Part shown: positions 1 through 9,681 of the stretch, piece by piece
How positions within the stretch are numbered: the stretch's first letter is position 1
How the letters are laid out: the number at the start of each line of letters is the position of its first letter
Origin: Coriobacteriaceae bacterium
GTDB taxonomy: Bacteria; Actinomycetota; Coriobacteriia; Coriobacteriales; Coriobacteriaceae
Direction: 5' to 3'
Assembly (NCBI GenBank): GCA_902363875.1
Contig: CABJBO010000004.1
Location: 62,001 to 126,000, forward strand
DNA: 64,000 nt
Notes under the pieces: generated by a model
Told to the model about the DNA's origin: nothing
Databases searched by the model: none
What the model saw: the letters and a program-made list of their open reading frames with translations, nothing else
Program-made: the position numbers and the translations under genes

Positions 1-635
1 CCGGCACGGCCTACCTCGCCGGCACGGTGCGCACCTACGGAGATTCGACCCACGAGGAAATGCCGGAGCTCATGCGCCGCATCGTGGAGCATACCGCGGC
101 CGCCTTGGGCGCCGAGGCAGAGCTCACCGACTACACCATCGCCAACTACAAGGTCGAAAACGACGCCGCCTCGAGCGAGCGTTGTCGTCAGGCCGTGGTC
201 AAGTGCCTGGGTGCAGCCGGCGAAGGCCATTATCGCGGCACACTTTCGGGCGAGGATTTTTCGGAGTACCTGCGCCGTGTACCGGGCGTGCTCGCCTTTG
301 TAGGTACGCGCAACCCCAAGATTGGCGCCACGTACGCCCAACATTCCTGCTTCTACAAGATCGACGAGACTGTGCTGGCAAAGGGCTCCATGGTGGCCGC
401 CCAGTATGCCATCGACTTTTTGGCCGAGCCCACGCAAGAGGAGCTCGACGGCCCCGCGATCACCGCGGTCGCCGAAACCAACCCCGACCTGGCCGCCAAG
501 TTGCGCTCTGCCAAGGCAACGACCGCCGAGGCTCGCGACGCCATCCATGACGCCCGCACGGCACGCCATGCCGCGATCAAGGGCATCCACGATGCACGTG
601 CCGCCGCTCGCCGCGAGGAGAAGCGCGGCGAGTAG
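1..635 (+). CDS. M20-family metallopeptidase/amidohydrolase, C-terminal part (5' end outside window)
   Basis: The reading frame is open from the window edge, so only about the last 210 residues are seen. The segment GEDFSEYLRRVPG followed by FVGTRNP and a downstream HS..Y.IDE matches the C-terminal catalytic half of M20D amidohydrolases (hippurate/N-acyl-amino-acid hydrolase type), where the Glu-Asp pair and the His are conserved. These cytosolic di-metal enzymes remove acyl groups from amino acids or related amides; the substrate cannot be deduced. The protein ends in a charged, Ala/Arg-rich tail of about 50 residues that looks helical and is not part of the usual domain. An internal GTG at 27 is not the real start because the homologous sequence continues upstream of it. 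A hairpin terminator follows about 45 bp after the stop. Confidence 0.85.
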   Translation, partial: GTAYLAGTVRTYGDSTHEEMPELMRRIVEHTAAALGAEAELTDYTIANYKVENDAASSERCRQAVVKCLGAAGEGHYRGTLSGEDFSEYLRRVPGVLAFVGTRNPKIGATYAQHSCFYKIDETVLAKGSMVAAQYAIDFLAEPTQEELDGPAITAVAETNPDLAAKLRSAKATTAEARDAIHDARTARHAAIKGIHDARAAARREEKRGE

Positions 636-680
636 TCGATTCGCGGCCATCTCGCAGTCATAGCCACATCGCGATATCAA

Positions 681-722
681 AGCGGGGGCGGACGTTTCGA
701 CACGTCCTCCCCCGCTCATTTG
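681..722. terminator. Intrinsic terminator-like hairpin, convergent genes
   Basis: Arms at 682-695 and 702-715 pair over 13 of 14 positions around a short loop. The hairpin sits between the convergent M20 gene and the zinc-ribbon membrane gene. The T-run is weak on both strands, so efficiency is uncertain. Confidence 0.6.
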
Positions 723-775
723 TCAAGCGCTATTTCTACCGTTTCTACCCCGTCCCCAAATGGCAGGTGGCAGGG

Positions 776-2044
<1,269 letters not shown>

Positions 2045-2193
2045 AGAATCATCCCTTCGTATCTTGAACGAATCATCTGGATCGCAAACGATGTCTTTGG
2101 CATCATTATCACCCAATGTGGGGACAAATACTCCAACATGACGCATTTGCAATGCGCAGGGCGCTATTCGATTGTTTGATGAGCTCGACCGCG

Positions 2194-3216
2194 TTAGTTC
2201 GTTCCGCGGAAACCCTTGCCGACGATCTCGGAGCTGTCGACAATCGTGATAAAGGCACCCGGATCGATCTCGCGCGCGTAGCGACGCAGTTGCACGGCCT
2301 CGCGACGGCTTAGCACGCTCATGATCACCGTCACGCACTTGCCCGAGAAAGCACCGTAGCCGCGGCTGATAGTCGCCGTACGGTTGAGATGCTTGACGAT
2401 AAACTCCTCGACCTTAAGGGGCTCGGAACAAATGACTGTGCAGACTTTGCGCAGGTGAATGCTCTCGATGGCCTTGTCGACCACGAGCGTCTTGGCAAAC
2501 AGGCCGAGCACGCAATACAGACCGACGCGCGGGCCGTACAAGAAGGCCGCGATGGTCACGATGCCGATATCGACCAGCAGCAGCGCACGGCCGATCTCAA
2601 GCGTCGTGCGGCGTTTGAGAATCATGGCGAGGATGTCCGTGCCGCCCGTCGAGGCACCAATATCAAAGACGATGGCGCTGCCGAGCGCCGGCAGAATCAC
2701 GGCAAAGCACAGGTCGAGCCACATATCGCCCGTCATCGAGACATCGGTCGGAATAAAGAGCTCAAACAGCGAAACATAGGCGGACAGCGCAAACGAGGCA
2801 AAGACACTCCACAGGATTGCCTTGCGCTCCAAAAAGATAAAGCCCAGAACGACCAGGACCGCATTGATAATCCACATAAAGACGCCGACGGGCAGGGTCG
2901 GGAACAGCGTGGACAGAATGACCGACACGCCCGAGGTGCCGCCAAAAGCAAAGTGATTAGGGGTTTTAAACGCGACGATGGCAAAGGCCGTGAGGATCAG
3001 GCCCAAATTGAGCTCGGCAAAAAAGCGCGGAAAGCCCGGCTCCTGGCTGCGCTTGCGACCAGCGCGCTCGCCCCGCTCGATAACATCGCGATCGACCACG
3101 CGTTCCATCGGCACTACGGGAGGACGATGCACCTCCTCGGCAGCACGCGACGCCGCCTCTGCCGCAGCGGCCTCAATTGCCCATGCCTTGCTTTCTGTTT
3201 CGTGCTCGTCGGCCAT
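2194..3216 (-). CDS. YitT-family membrane protein with C-terminal DUF2179 domain
   Basis: This 340-residue protein has an acidic/basic cytoplasmic N-terminus of about 65 residues, six predicted membrane helices (LNLGLILTAFAIVAFKTPNH onward) with the G-GTSG and GAS-GGTD repeats typical of the YitT/DUF161 fold, and a C-terminal soluble DUF2179 domain (VCTVICSEPLKVEEFIV ... FITIVDSSEIVGKGF). YitT proteins are transporters of uncertain substrate, found throughout Gram-positive bacteria. The ATG at 3216 follows GAGGGG at a good distance. The 3' end is 149 bp before the zinc-ribbon gene. The first 60 residues are longer than in most family members but remain in frame after a good ribosome site, so I keep them. 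Confidence 0.88.
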   Translation of the reverse strand: MADEHETESKAWAIEAAAAEAASRAAEEVHRPPVVPMERVVDRDVIERGERAGRKRSQEPGFPRFFAELNLGLILTAFAIVAFKTPNHFAFGGTSGVSVILSTLFPTLPVGVFMWIINAVLVVLGFIFLERKAILWSVFASFALSAYVSLFELFIPTDVSMTGDMWLDLCFAVILPALGSAIVFDIGASTGGTDILAMILKRRTTLEIGRALLLVDIGIVTIAAFLYGPRVGLYCVLGLFAKTLVVDKAIESIHLRKVCTVICSEPLKVEEFIVKHLNRTATISRGYGAFSGKCVTVIMSVLSRREAVQLRRYAREIDPGAFITIVDSSEIVGKGFRGTN

Positions 3217-3324
3217 TACGGCAACCCCTCGTTAACAATTTGGAAACAATGCGCCCATTAGAGTAACGCGGAACGTGGGGATTGCAACCCTTAGTTAGAC
3301 GAGCGGTATGACTATATCGGGAGC

Positions 3325-3370
3325 GTACAAAAACGGCCGGCCACGCTTTTGCTTGCGCGGTCGGCCGTTT
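3325..3370 (-). terminator. Terminator of the asp23 operon
   Basis: Arms 331-339 and 362-370 past base 3000 (aaacggccg/cggccgttt) form a hairpin that, read on the minus strand, ends in TTTTTG. It lies downstream of the A1 repeat that follows the asp23 stop codon. Confidence 0.75.
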
Positions 3371-3382
3371 AATGTTTTCGCA

Positions 3383-3424
3383 GATAAAACCTGCCAAAAC
3401 AAACCTGTCCCTTTTTGGAAGGTT
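3383..3424 (-). repeat. Dispersed hairpin element, type A, copy 1
   Basis: A 42-bp element with the core aaacctgtcccttttt and arms aacctgcca/tggaaggtt (one mismatch). Its last two bases are the AA of the asp23 TAA stop codon on the minus strand. See copies at 45844, 47080, 53094, 56657 and 59037. Confidence 0.85.
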
Positions 3425-3938
3425 ATTCGTGCTGGCTGGTGCGGTGCTCGTACTCCTCGGGGGTGATGACGTCCTCGATGCGCAGGTTGACGCCCGCCAC
3501 CTCAAGGCCGGTCATCGCGGCAAGGCGCTCGGTGACACGTGCCTTAACATCGTCGAAGATCGCGGGCGCATAGGCGCCGTACTCGATGATGACGGAGATG
3601 TTGACGACCACGCGATTATCGTCGGTGACCTCGACCGTCACGCCCTTGGTCAGATTCTCGGCACCAAACTGCTCCTGCACAAAGTGCATGAGGTTACCCT
3701 TCATGCCCAGAACGTGCGGAACCTCGCGGGTGGCCATGGCAACGATCTTCTCGATCACGCCGTTGGAATAGGTCAACGAGTCCTCGGACTCATCCGCTTC
3801 CTCGTCGTCCTCATCCGTATCGGACTCGGCCTCGACGAGAGCCTCATCCTCGAGCGTCACATCCTCAGCTTCGGCGACGACCGCCTCGTTCTCCTCGAGC
3901 TCGGTATCGGCTACATCGACCTTCGTATTAAAAGCCAT
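3423..3938 (-). CDS. Asp23/Gls24-family envelope stress protein
   Basis: This 171-residue protein begins with about 60 strongly acidic residues (runs of Glu/Asp with Ala and Val), then carries the Asp23/Gls24 domain (TYSNGVIEKIVAMATREVPHV ... VNISVIIEYGAYAPAIFDDV ... VAGVNLRIEDVITPEEY). In staphylococci the family member Asp23 is tethered under the membrane by AmaP and is linked to cell-envelope stress; the same gene trio is present here (amaP, DUF2273, asp23 in that order). The start has a very strong AAGGAGG site. The unusually acidic N-terminal extension is not part of the domain. The stop codon overlaps a dispersed hairpin element. Confidence 0.92.
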   Translation of the reverse strand: MAFNTKVDVADTELEENEAVVAEAEDVTLEDEALVEAESDTDEDDEEADESEDSLTYSNGVIEKIVAMATREVPHVLGMKGNLMHFVQEQFGAENLTKGVTVEVTDDNRVVVNISVIIEYGAYAPAIFDDVKARVTERLAAMTGLEVAGVNLRIEDVITPEEYEHRTSQHE

Positions 3939-3982
3939 GGTTCCTCCTTATGCCTGCCGCGGATGCGACAGTCGAATACATA

Positions 3983-4360
3983 TTAGCGGCCGCTAAACAG
4001 ACGGCCGAAGAAGTTGACGATCCCGTTCTCGCCGTCGCGAATTTGGCCGATCACAGCGCCGATCAGCACGAAGAATGCAATGACGAGCGTGTCCCACAGG
4101 CCCAACGTGAGCACCAACACGGCGAGGATAAAGCCGGCGACGGCGCCGAGCGTGGTGTTGGGATGACGCACAGCATAGCTCCAGATGGCAGCGCCCGTAC
4201 CCTTGATGAGACCCATAGCCTCGTCAAAATCCGCGGCTGCCGCGTCTTGTAACTCGGTTGCCTCTGCTTTGGAATCAACAGGTTCGCTCGCCGACGTGGC
4301 GCTCTGGTCAATCGTCAGGCGCGGCGTACGAGCGGTCTTATCTTGATTGGTATCACTCAC
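3983..4360 (-). CDS. DUF2273 small membrane protein of the amaP-asp23 operon
   Basis: This 125-residue protein has a soluble, polar N-terminal part of about 75 residues, then two hydrophobic helices (TTLGAVAGFILAVLVLTLGL and a following segment) ending GQIRDGENGIVNFFGRLF, the pattern of DUF2273. In related bacteria the gene always sits with amaP and asp23. The GTG at 4360 is chosen because it overlaps the amaP stop by 8 bp and has GGAGG six bases upstream; the upstream extension of the frame is Arg/Pro-rich shadow sequence. Translational coupling to amaP is likely. Inferred role: membrane partner in the envelope-stress complex. Confidence 0.85.
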   Translation of the reverse strand: MSDTNQDKTARTPRLTIDQSATSASEPVDSKAEATELQDAAAADFDEAMGLIKGTGAAIWSYAVRHPNTTLGAVAGFILAVLVLTLGLWDTLVIAFFVLIGAVIGQIRDGENGIVNFFGRLFSGR

Positions 4361-4898
4361 CGGAAACCTCCACGGTCTGGACGGTAGTCTTGGACGGCAA
4401 AAAACGGACGCGCGCGGTCGTACCCGGCGCGCCGAGCATGGTATCGCAGGCTTCTTCGATGCGCTGCTGCATCGCGGTAGCCAGAGATGCCACGTCCTTA
4501 TCGTCAAGCGCGATAGCCTCGACCTTAAAACGGACGTGCGAATCGTCGGGGCCTTGGACGCGAGCCTCGACATGCTCGACCATCACGCGGTCGTCGCGCT
4601 CGGCAGCAACCCTGGCGCACGAAGAAAGCGCCGCAAGGGTAACCTCGATATTGCGCTCCCCCGCCGGATGCACGCAGGACGGTTCGCGACGAGCGAACAT
4701 CAGGCGGAAAAAGCTTACCAGCACGCCGATCGCCACGACGCTGGCGCACGCCGTGACGACGATGCGCGGCATGGGGTCGCGCATCAACAGCATAAAGCGA
4801 TACGTATACGGCCCCCAAAACTGGCAGACAAGCGTACCCAGTGCCACGATGGTGGCGGCAAGATACACGATCGCTAGGGCTCGTTTGAGTACGCGCAC
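4353..4898 (-). CDS. amaP: Alkaline-shock membrane anchor AmaP
   Basis: This 181-residue protein has two N-terminal hydrophobic segments (about residues 5-28 and 45-67) followed by a soluble domain with similarity to the Asp23 fold (IEVTLAALSSCARVAAERDD ... VRFKVEAIALDDKDV). That arrangement defines AmaP, which anchors Asp23 to the membrane. It starts with GTG behind AAGGGAG and is the first gene of a three-gene operon (amaP, DUF2273, asp23), overlapping the next start by 8 bp. No promoter motif is obvious enough to name. The soluble domain is divergent, so the identification leans on the neighbourhood. Confidence 0.82.
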   Translation of the reverse strand: MRVLKRALAIVYLAATIVALGTLVCQFWGPYTYRFMLLMRDPMPRIVVTACASVVAIGVLVSFFRLMFARREPSCVHPAGERNIEVTLAALSSCARVAAERDDRVMVEHVEARVQGPDDSHVRFKVEAIALDDKDVASLATAMQQRIEEACDTMLGAPGTTARVRFLPSKTTVQTVEVSGE

Positions 4899-4950
4899 GC
4901 GGCGCTCCCTTCAAATCTCGGCTCTCGAAATGCAGAACGGTTCGCATCAT

Positions 4951-4995
4951 TATAAAAGAGCCGGGTCCGGTGCTCTACGCACGCGGATCCGGCTC
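4951..4995 (-). terminator. Terminator of yebC
   Basis: Arms 4958-4969 and 4984-4995 pair in 11 of 12 positions; the minus-strand transcript continues with TTTTATAAT. It separates yebC from the amaP operon. Confidence 0.8.
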
Positions 4996-5064
4996 ATCTA
5001 TTCCACGAGGCTTGCATGCTCGCTTCATTATGCCCAGATATGCACGGCTCAATCCGTGCTGGCG

Positions 5065-5871
5065 CTACTCCTCCTCGAGGGCAGCGATGACCTCGTCGGT
5101 CATGTCCATGGTGCTGTAGACGTCCTGGACGTCGTCGAGCTCCTCAAGACGGTCGATGAGGCGCTGGACCTTCTTGGCGTCGGTACCAGAGACCTCGGTC
5201 GGGGTGGTCGGGACCATGGTGGTCTCGGAACCCTTGACCTGGACGCCCTGCTCCTCGAGCGCCTTGGAGACAGCCATGACGTCGTTGGCAGCAGTCCAGA
5301 CGATCCACTCCTCGCCGGCGTCCTCGTAGTCCTCGCCACCGGCCTCGGCGATGGCCATCATGAACTCATCCTCGTCACCGGCAGCACCGTTGGCGATCAT
5401 GGTCTCCTTCTTGGCGTTCTCGTCCAGGATCTCCTTGGCGACGACGATCTGGCCCTTGCGCTCAAACTGGAAGGCGACGGAGCCGGAGGTGCCCAGGTTG
5501 CCACCAGCGTGGGAGAAGGCGGAACGGACATCAGCGGCGGTACGGTTGCGGTTGTCGGTCAGGCAGTCGACGTAGACGGCGACACCGGCGGGACCGTAGC
5601 CCTCGTACACGATGTTCTCGTAGACGGCGGCGTCAGCACCCGAACCAAAAGCCTTGTCGATAGCGGACTTGATCTTGTCCTTAGGCATGGACTGAGCCTT
5701 GGCCTTGGCAACGGCAGCGGCGAGGCTGGCGTTGTTCTCGGGCAGCGGGTCACCGCCGAGACGGGCAGCAACGGTGATGTTGCGGCTGAGCTTGGAGAAG
5801 AGGGCGGAACGCTTGGCGTCCTGCGCGCCCTTACGATGCTTGGTTGTGGCCCACTTAGAGTGTCCGGACAT
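5065..5871 (-). CDS. yebC: YebC/PmpR-family protein
   Basis: This 268-residue protein begins MSGHSKWATTKHRKGAQDAKR, the signature of the YebC/PmpR family, and keeps the AARLGGDP.LPENN.L..A...AK...MPKD.I..AI.KA and Y.GYGP.GVA..V..LTDNRNRT blocks. The family is annotated as DNA-binding transcriptional regulators; recent work on YebC homologues also links them to translation of proline stretches. It is somewhat longer than the usual 240-250 residues because of an acidic insertion (about residues 145-165). It has a strong AGGAG ribosome site and its own terminator, so it looks monocistronic. Confidence 0.93.
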   Translation of the reverse strand: MSGHSKWATTKHRKGAQDAKRSALFSKLSRNITVAARLGGDPLPENNASLAAAVAKAKAQSMPKDKIKSAIDKAFGSGADAAVYENIVYEGYGPAGVAVYVDCLTDNRNRTAADVRSAFSHAGGNLGTSGSVAFQFERKGQIVVAKEILDENAKKETMIANGAAGDEDEFMMAIAEAGGEDYEDAGEEWIVWTAANDVMAVSKALEEQGVQVKGSETTMVPTTPTEVSGTDAKKVQRLIDRLEELDDVQDVYSTMDMTDEVIAALEEE

Positions 5872-6002
5872 ACGTGTCTCCTATCGGTTTCGACCTAAAG
5901 CCCAGCGCAGATGCTCGGGCAATATAAACAAACGTCGTTATGATATACCTACTGGCCTGCAAGATAAACCCCAAAATGAAGGCGTCGTGATGATGGCCCC
6001 TT

Positions 6003-6036
6003 TGGTGCAGCAAAGAAACCTGACCCCAATGCACCA
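6003..6036. repeat. Dispersed hairpin element, type D, copy 1
   Basis: Arms tggtgca (6003-6009) and tgcacca (6030-6036) enclose aaacctgacccc. It lies eight bases after the stop codon of the DUF6020-type gene. A related core in opposite orientation is at 47123. Confidence 0.65.
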
Positions 6037-6044
6037 GGTTAGAA

Positions 6045-8222
6045 TCAGAGGAAGTCACTGCGGGTGACGGTGGCGCCGATGGCGAAGGGCATGCAGGCGA
6101 TGACCGGATACAGGTAGCGCATGTAGGTCGAGCCGTTGCACGGACCAATCAGGCACACGGCGAGCACGCCCAACAGCGGCACCCAGATCGCCAGCGCACG
6201 CCATGAATGACGACGCAGCAGGTAGACCACCACGGCGATCATAATCCACACATAGGTGGCCGAGCTCATGGTGAGCGAAATAAACGGGATGCGCTGCACC
6301 GCCACACGGTACAGATTGATCAGGTGGTCGCACCAGCGCACCACGTTGCTGTCAACCGGATGGAAGTCGAAGTACTTGAGGTTGTCGGGACGCGCCATGA
6401 TCTCGGCACTACGCGCCGTGCTGTAGACCCAGGCATCGCGCGCGCTCGGATAAAAGTAGCCGTAATAGTTATTGATGAGCGCCGAGATATAGCACTCGGG
6501 ATCCTTTTTGAACATCTGCGCCCAGACCTCAAAATAGGCCTTGATGTCCTCCTGCGAGGCGTACTCGTTAAAGCAATTTTTGACGGAGTCCGACTTATCC
6601 GGGTTGTAACGGCGGCCCAGATTCTCGTACTTGAGCACCCGGTCGATCACGGCGCGCTCCTCGTCGGTCACCAAACCGTCGCAAGGAGCCTCCACGATGG
6701 TGCCGTCCTCCTTTACCGTGGGGTTGACGCCCGAGTTGAGGCCGTCGTGCTTTTGGACGAAACGAGCCGTCTGTTGGAACGGAATCGAGAGGATTTCGCG
6801 CTTGGAACCAGGCGTGATGTCGTGCGCCGGCATAAAGACCTTGGTGAAGTACATATTAGAGGCAAGGCAGAGTGCGAGCACCGCGAGGACGCCAACCCAG
6901 CGGAAGCGCGGCGTGGCGCATGAGACCGCGGTGCCCGTCTGCTTAGCCGCACGACGGGCGACATGTACATCCCATGCGCAAAACGCCGCCGCAATCACGC
7001 AGGCCGCCAACGGAAAGACCAGACCGCCATTGCGCAAAAACGTGGAATCCATGGCAGCCAGCGCAAGCAACAGCCAGTCGTGGCGCGCAAAGAGCACGGG
7101 CCTCTGTTCGCCCGCACGCTCGGCATTGGCATCACGACGGGGCAAGCCACATGCCACGAGCTTGACGGTCTGTACCAGCAGCACCAAAAACGCGTCGGCA
7201 AAGAGCACGTCTTTGGTGAGCAACGCCGCGTAGTTAGAGAACATCGGCATAAACGCAAAGAACAGCAGGATCGTACCGCGAACCGGCAGGCTCACGCCCA
7301 GTTTGCGCAGCGACGAAATGGAATAGGCCATGCAGGCAGCCGTGATGACAAATTGAGCGCAGGTATAGATGATGAGGCCCGCGTTAGCGCTGTTGAACAG
7401 CGAAAGCCCCAGTTGAACGCACGAGCCGATAATGGCCGTGTGCACTACGGGATGGTGCCCGTTGAGCAGCACGTTGGGGTTGAGCAGGCGCAGGTAGTCG
7501 CTCGTGCCGTTGGGATAGTTGAACCACTGGCGAATCTGCGCACCCGTATCTCCCATAAAAAGGCCGGGCAGCGAAGCGATGAGCGTGGGCGCCCAGGCGA
7601 TCATAAGCACCAGGAAGGGCCCGGCAAAGGGATGGACCGAGAGCACGGCGTGAGCCACACGCCATACGCGGCCAAAGTGCGCTTCGGAAAACGGAATGCG
7701 CCGAGAGCTCAGCCAATCCAGGCACTCAAAAGCCAGATAGAAGGCCACGATCGCTAGGAGCATCCAGCCCGCGCCGCCAATCCAGGCGCAGATGATGCGG
7801 GCCTTGTCGCCAAGAACAATCTCGGCCGAGTCGATAAGGTCGTAGCTGCGGCCGAACACCATGCAGATGGCGAAAAACAGCGACGGCAGAATAATCGATG
7901 GGCGCCAGGTGTCGCCACGGCCAAAGAACACGTAGCGAAACGGCAGCGTGAGCAGGCAGGCAAGCGCAAGCAGCATGACCGCGTCGGTATGGCCGGCAAA
8001 CGAGAGGAGCACCTCGTAGCACACGTACAGCATGCCCGAGGCTTTGGGGTCAATCGCCAAGACTGCGTTGCTCGACACCGGGGCGGGATCGATGGAAAAC
8101 GCCGTGGTCGCCAACAGCGCGAGCAGAAATGCGATGAGCGTCTGCTTGGCGGGGTAGCGCTTAAACCAGACGATGCGGGCAGCGTCGCGCGCAGCCGTTG
8201 TGGAGAGATCGGAATCCTTCAC
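6045..8222 (-). CDS. Large polytopic membrane protein, DUF6020-like
   Basis: This 725-residue protein has about 13 hydrophobic helices. Motifs GDTGAQIRQWFN and LNGHHPVVHT occur near residues 225-262 in loops between helices, and a large hydrophilic extracytoplasmic domain lies between about residues 465 and 620. I recognise the pattern as DUF6020, polytopic proteins of Gram-positive gut bacteria reminiscent of GT-C glycosyltransferases, in which a long outer loop and conserved polar residues at the membrane face are typical. No activity is established; a role in envelope glycan or polymer modification is inference only. It starts with GTG and has AAAGG ten bases upstream. The next gene downstream in its direction is yebC; a hairpin element separates them. 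Confidence 0.7.
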   Translation of the reverse strand: MKDSDLSTTAARDAARIVWFKRYPAKQTLIAFLLALLATTAFSIDPAPVSSNAVLAIDPKASGMLYVCYEVLLSFAGHTDAVMLLALACLLTLPFRYVFFGRGDTWRPSIILPSLFFAICMVFGRSYDLIDSAEIVLGDKARIICAWIGGAGWMLLAIVAFYLAFECLDWLSSRRIPFSEAHFGRVWRVAHAVLSVHPFAGPFLVLMIAWAPTLIASLPGLFMGDTGAQIRQWFNYPNGTSDYLRLLNPNVLLNGHHPVVHTAIIGSCVQLGLSLFNSANAGLIIYTCAQFVITAACMAYSISSLRKLGVSLPVRGTILLFFAFMPMFSNYAALLTKDVLFADAFLVLLVQTVKLVACGLPRRDANAERAGEQRPVLFARHDWLLLALAAMDSTFLRNGGLVFPLAACVIAAAFCAWDVHVARRAAKQTGTAVSCATPRFRWVGVLAVLALCLASNMYFTKVFMPAHDITPGSKREILSIPFQQTARFVQKHDGLNSGVNPTVKEDGTIVEAPCDGLVTDEERAVIDRVLKYENLGRRYNPDKSDSVKNCFNEYASQEDIKAYFEVWAQMFKKDPECYISALINNYYGYFYPSARDAWVYSTARSAEIMARPDNLKYFDFHPVDSNVVRWCDHLINLYRVAVQRIPFISLTMSSATYVWIMIAVVVYLLRRHSWRALAIWVPLLGVLAVCLIGPCNGSTYMRYLYPVIACMPFAIGATVTRSDFL

Positions 8223-8261
8223 AGTCCGAAAGCCTTTCTAGAAACCTATCAAACTCAGCAA

Positions 8262-8300
8262 AACCACCACAAAGGTGCCTGTGTCCCCTTTGTGGTGGTT
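8262..8300 (-). repeat. Dispersed hairpin element, type B
   Basis: A 14-bp perfect inverted repeat (8262-8275 with 8287-8300; half-site aaccaccacaaagg) around tgcctgtgtcc. The end of the right arm supplies the AA of the lgt TAA stop codon on the minus strand. A half copy fused to a type A half is at 35992. Confidence 0.88.
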
Positions 8301-9120
8301 AGGCGTCGAGGTAGATGCGCTGGGGACGGTTGCGGTGTCGCGCGAAGATGATGAGCGCCAGGCCGGCGATCACGAGCGGAAGACTCAGCAGCTGCCCCAT
8401 CGTGATGACGCCGCCCAGCAGATAGCCAAGCTGGGCGTCGGGCACGCGCACGAACTCGACGAGGAAGCGGACGATGCCGTATCCCATCACGAACACGCCC
8501 ATAAACGTACCCTGAGGCAGCAGCGGCTTTTTGCGGCTGAGCACCTGCAGAATGCAAAAGAGCACGATGCCCTCAAGAAATGCCTCGTAGAGCTGGGAGG
8601 GGTGACGCGGCATATCGCCCGCAGTCCCGCCAAAGACCACACCCCAGGGCAGATCGGTCGGCTTGCCCCACAGCTCACCGTTGACAAAGTTGGCACAACG
8701 GCCCAGGCACAGGGCCAGCGGCGCGCCGATGACGGCAAGGTCTGCCAAAGTCCATGCGTCGAGCTTATACATGCGGCACACGATGATGCCGCCGATAATA
8801 CCGCCCACCAAACCGCCATGGAAGCTCATGCCGCCCTCGTTGGTGGCAAAGATCTCGAGCGGGTGCGCCCAGTAGTAGCCATCACCGTAAAAGACGACGT
8901 AGAACAGGCGCGCACCGATAATGAGGCCAAAGACCACGCCGACCACGACACTCGTCAGGTCGTCAATCGTGATGTTAAAGCCCCAGCAACGCTGCGTGCG
9001 GTACATGACGACCGCCGTGAGCAGGGCGCCGACCACATAGGCCAGACCATACCAGTAAATCGTGATGGGCCCCGCCGAAATCGCGACGGGATCAAGCATA
9101 TGGTAGAAGTCGTTGAGCAT
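8299..9120 (-). CDS. lgt: Prolipoprotein diacylglyceryl transferase
   Basis: This 273-residue integral membrane protein transfers diacylglycerol from phosphatidylglycerol to the lipobox cysteine of prolipoproteins, the first step of lipoprotein maturation. It shows the family markers in order: WYGLAYVVG near the N-terminus, GARLFYVVF, the GGMSFHGGLVGG block, the Lgt signature GRCANFVNGELWGKPTD, and RHPSQLYEAFLEG near residue 190, with seven membrane helices. The ATG has a strong GTAGGAGG site. Client lipoproteins in this window include the ABC binding protein at 36143. The stop codon is built into a hairpin element. Confidence 0.97.
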   Translation of the reverse strand: MLNDFYHMLDPVAISAGPITIYWYGLAYVVGALLTAVVMYRTQRCWGFNITIDDLTSVVVGVVFGLIIGARLFYVVFYGDGYYWAHPLEIFATNEGGMSFHGGLVGGIIGGIIVCRMYKLDAWTLADLAVIGAPLALCLGRCANFVNGELWGKPTDLPWGVVFGGTAGDMPRHPSQLYEAFLEGIVLFCILQVLSRKKPLLPQGTFMGVFVMGYGIVRFLVEFVRVPDAQLGYLLGGVITMGQLLSLPLVIAGLALIIFARHRNRPQRIYLDA

Positions 9121-9230
9121 GTCGACCCTCCTACTCCCTACATACCAAATGCGGCCGCGGCCCTTGCGCTCGCAGCCGCATATTTGGGCGTAACGTCTAT
9201 GCGGAGTATGCCGTCCGCAGCTTTCGCAGC

Positions 9231-9509
9231 TTAGAACGGCGCGTACTCGTCGTACAGGTCCTCGGCCTCGCCGGAGGCATTGACCTGCTCAACTCGTGTA
9301 ACGCCGGGCACATGCTCCTTCAGGATGCGCTCAATACCCATGGACAGGGTCAGCGAGCTCATGGGGCAGCCGGCGCAAGCGCCCTGCAGCTCCAGTTTGA
9401 CGACGCCCTCGTCGTCAACGCCCACATACTCCATATCGCCGCCGTCGGCCTGCAGGTTGGGGCGAATCTCTTCAAGAACCTTCTTAAGCAGCTCTTCGTT
9501 AACAGCCAC
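9231..9509 (-). CDS. NifU-like Fe-S scaffold domain protein
   Basis: This 92-residue protein consists only of the NifU C-terminal domain: LEEIRPNLQADGGDMEYVGV, then GACAGCPMSSLTLSMGIE, in which the CxxC pair binds or hands over an Fe-S cluster. Stand-alone proteins of this kind (NfuA/YutI type) act as cytosolic cluster carriers. The start is GTG at 9509 behind AAAGGAG. It stands alone between lgt and the dCMP deaminase gene; the 110 bp on its 3' side hold an imperfect hairpin (9145-9187). Confidence 0.93.
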   Translation of the reverse strand: MAVNEELLKKVLEEIRPNLQADGGDMEYVGVDDEGVVKLELQGACAGCPMSSLTLSMGIERILKEHVPGVTRVEQVNASGEAEDLYDEYAPF

Positions 9510-9681
9510 AGGGGCTCCTTTCTCACAATTACGCGGGCGCGCCCGCGGACAGAAGCTATGTTACTACAGCCGTGTACCCGCTCACGAGCCGTCCATGCGC
9601 GCAGACGCGACTTTCACGAGTAGTCAATTTGGGACGGGGCTCTTTTGGCTGCCTTTTGTTGCCAGCTGGCGTTGCCACGCG

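Noticed and set aside
3383-3424. Type A elements as plain intrinsic terminators
   Set aside because: They end in TTTTAT on one strand, but real terminators lie just beyond copies 1 and 4; copy 2 lies before a plus gene, and copy 5 lies upstream of genes. Termination alone does not explain them.
4258-5898. 546-codon plus-strand frame across amaP and yebC
   Set aside because: Crosses two well-recognised minus-strand genes and a terminator.
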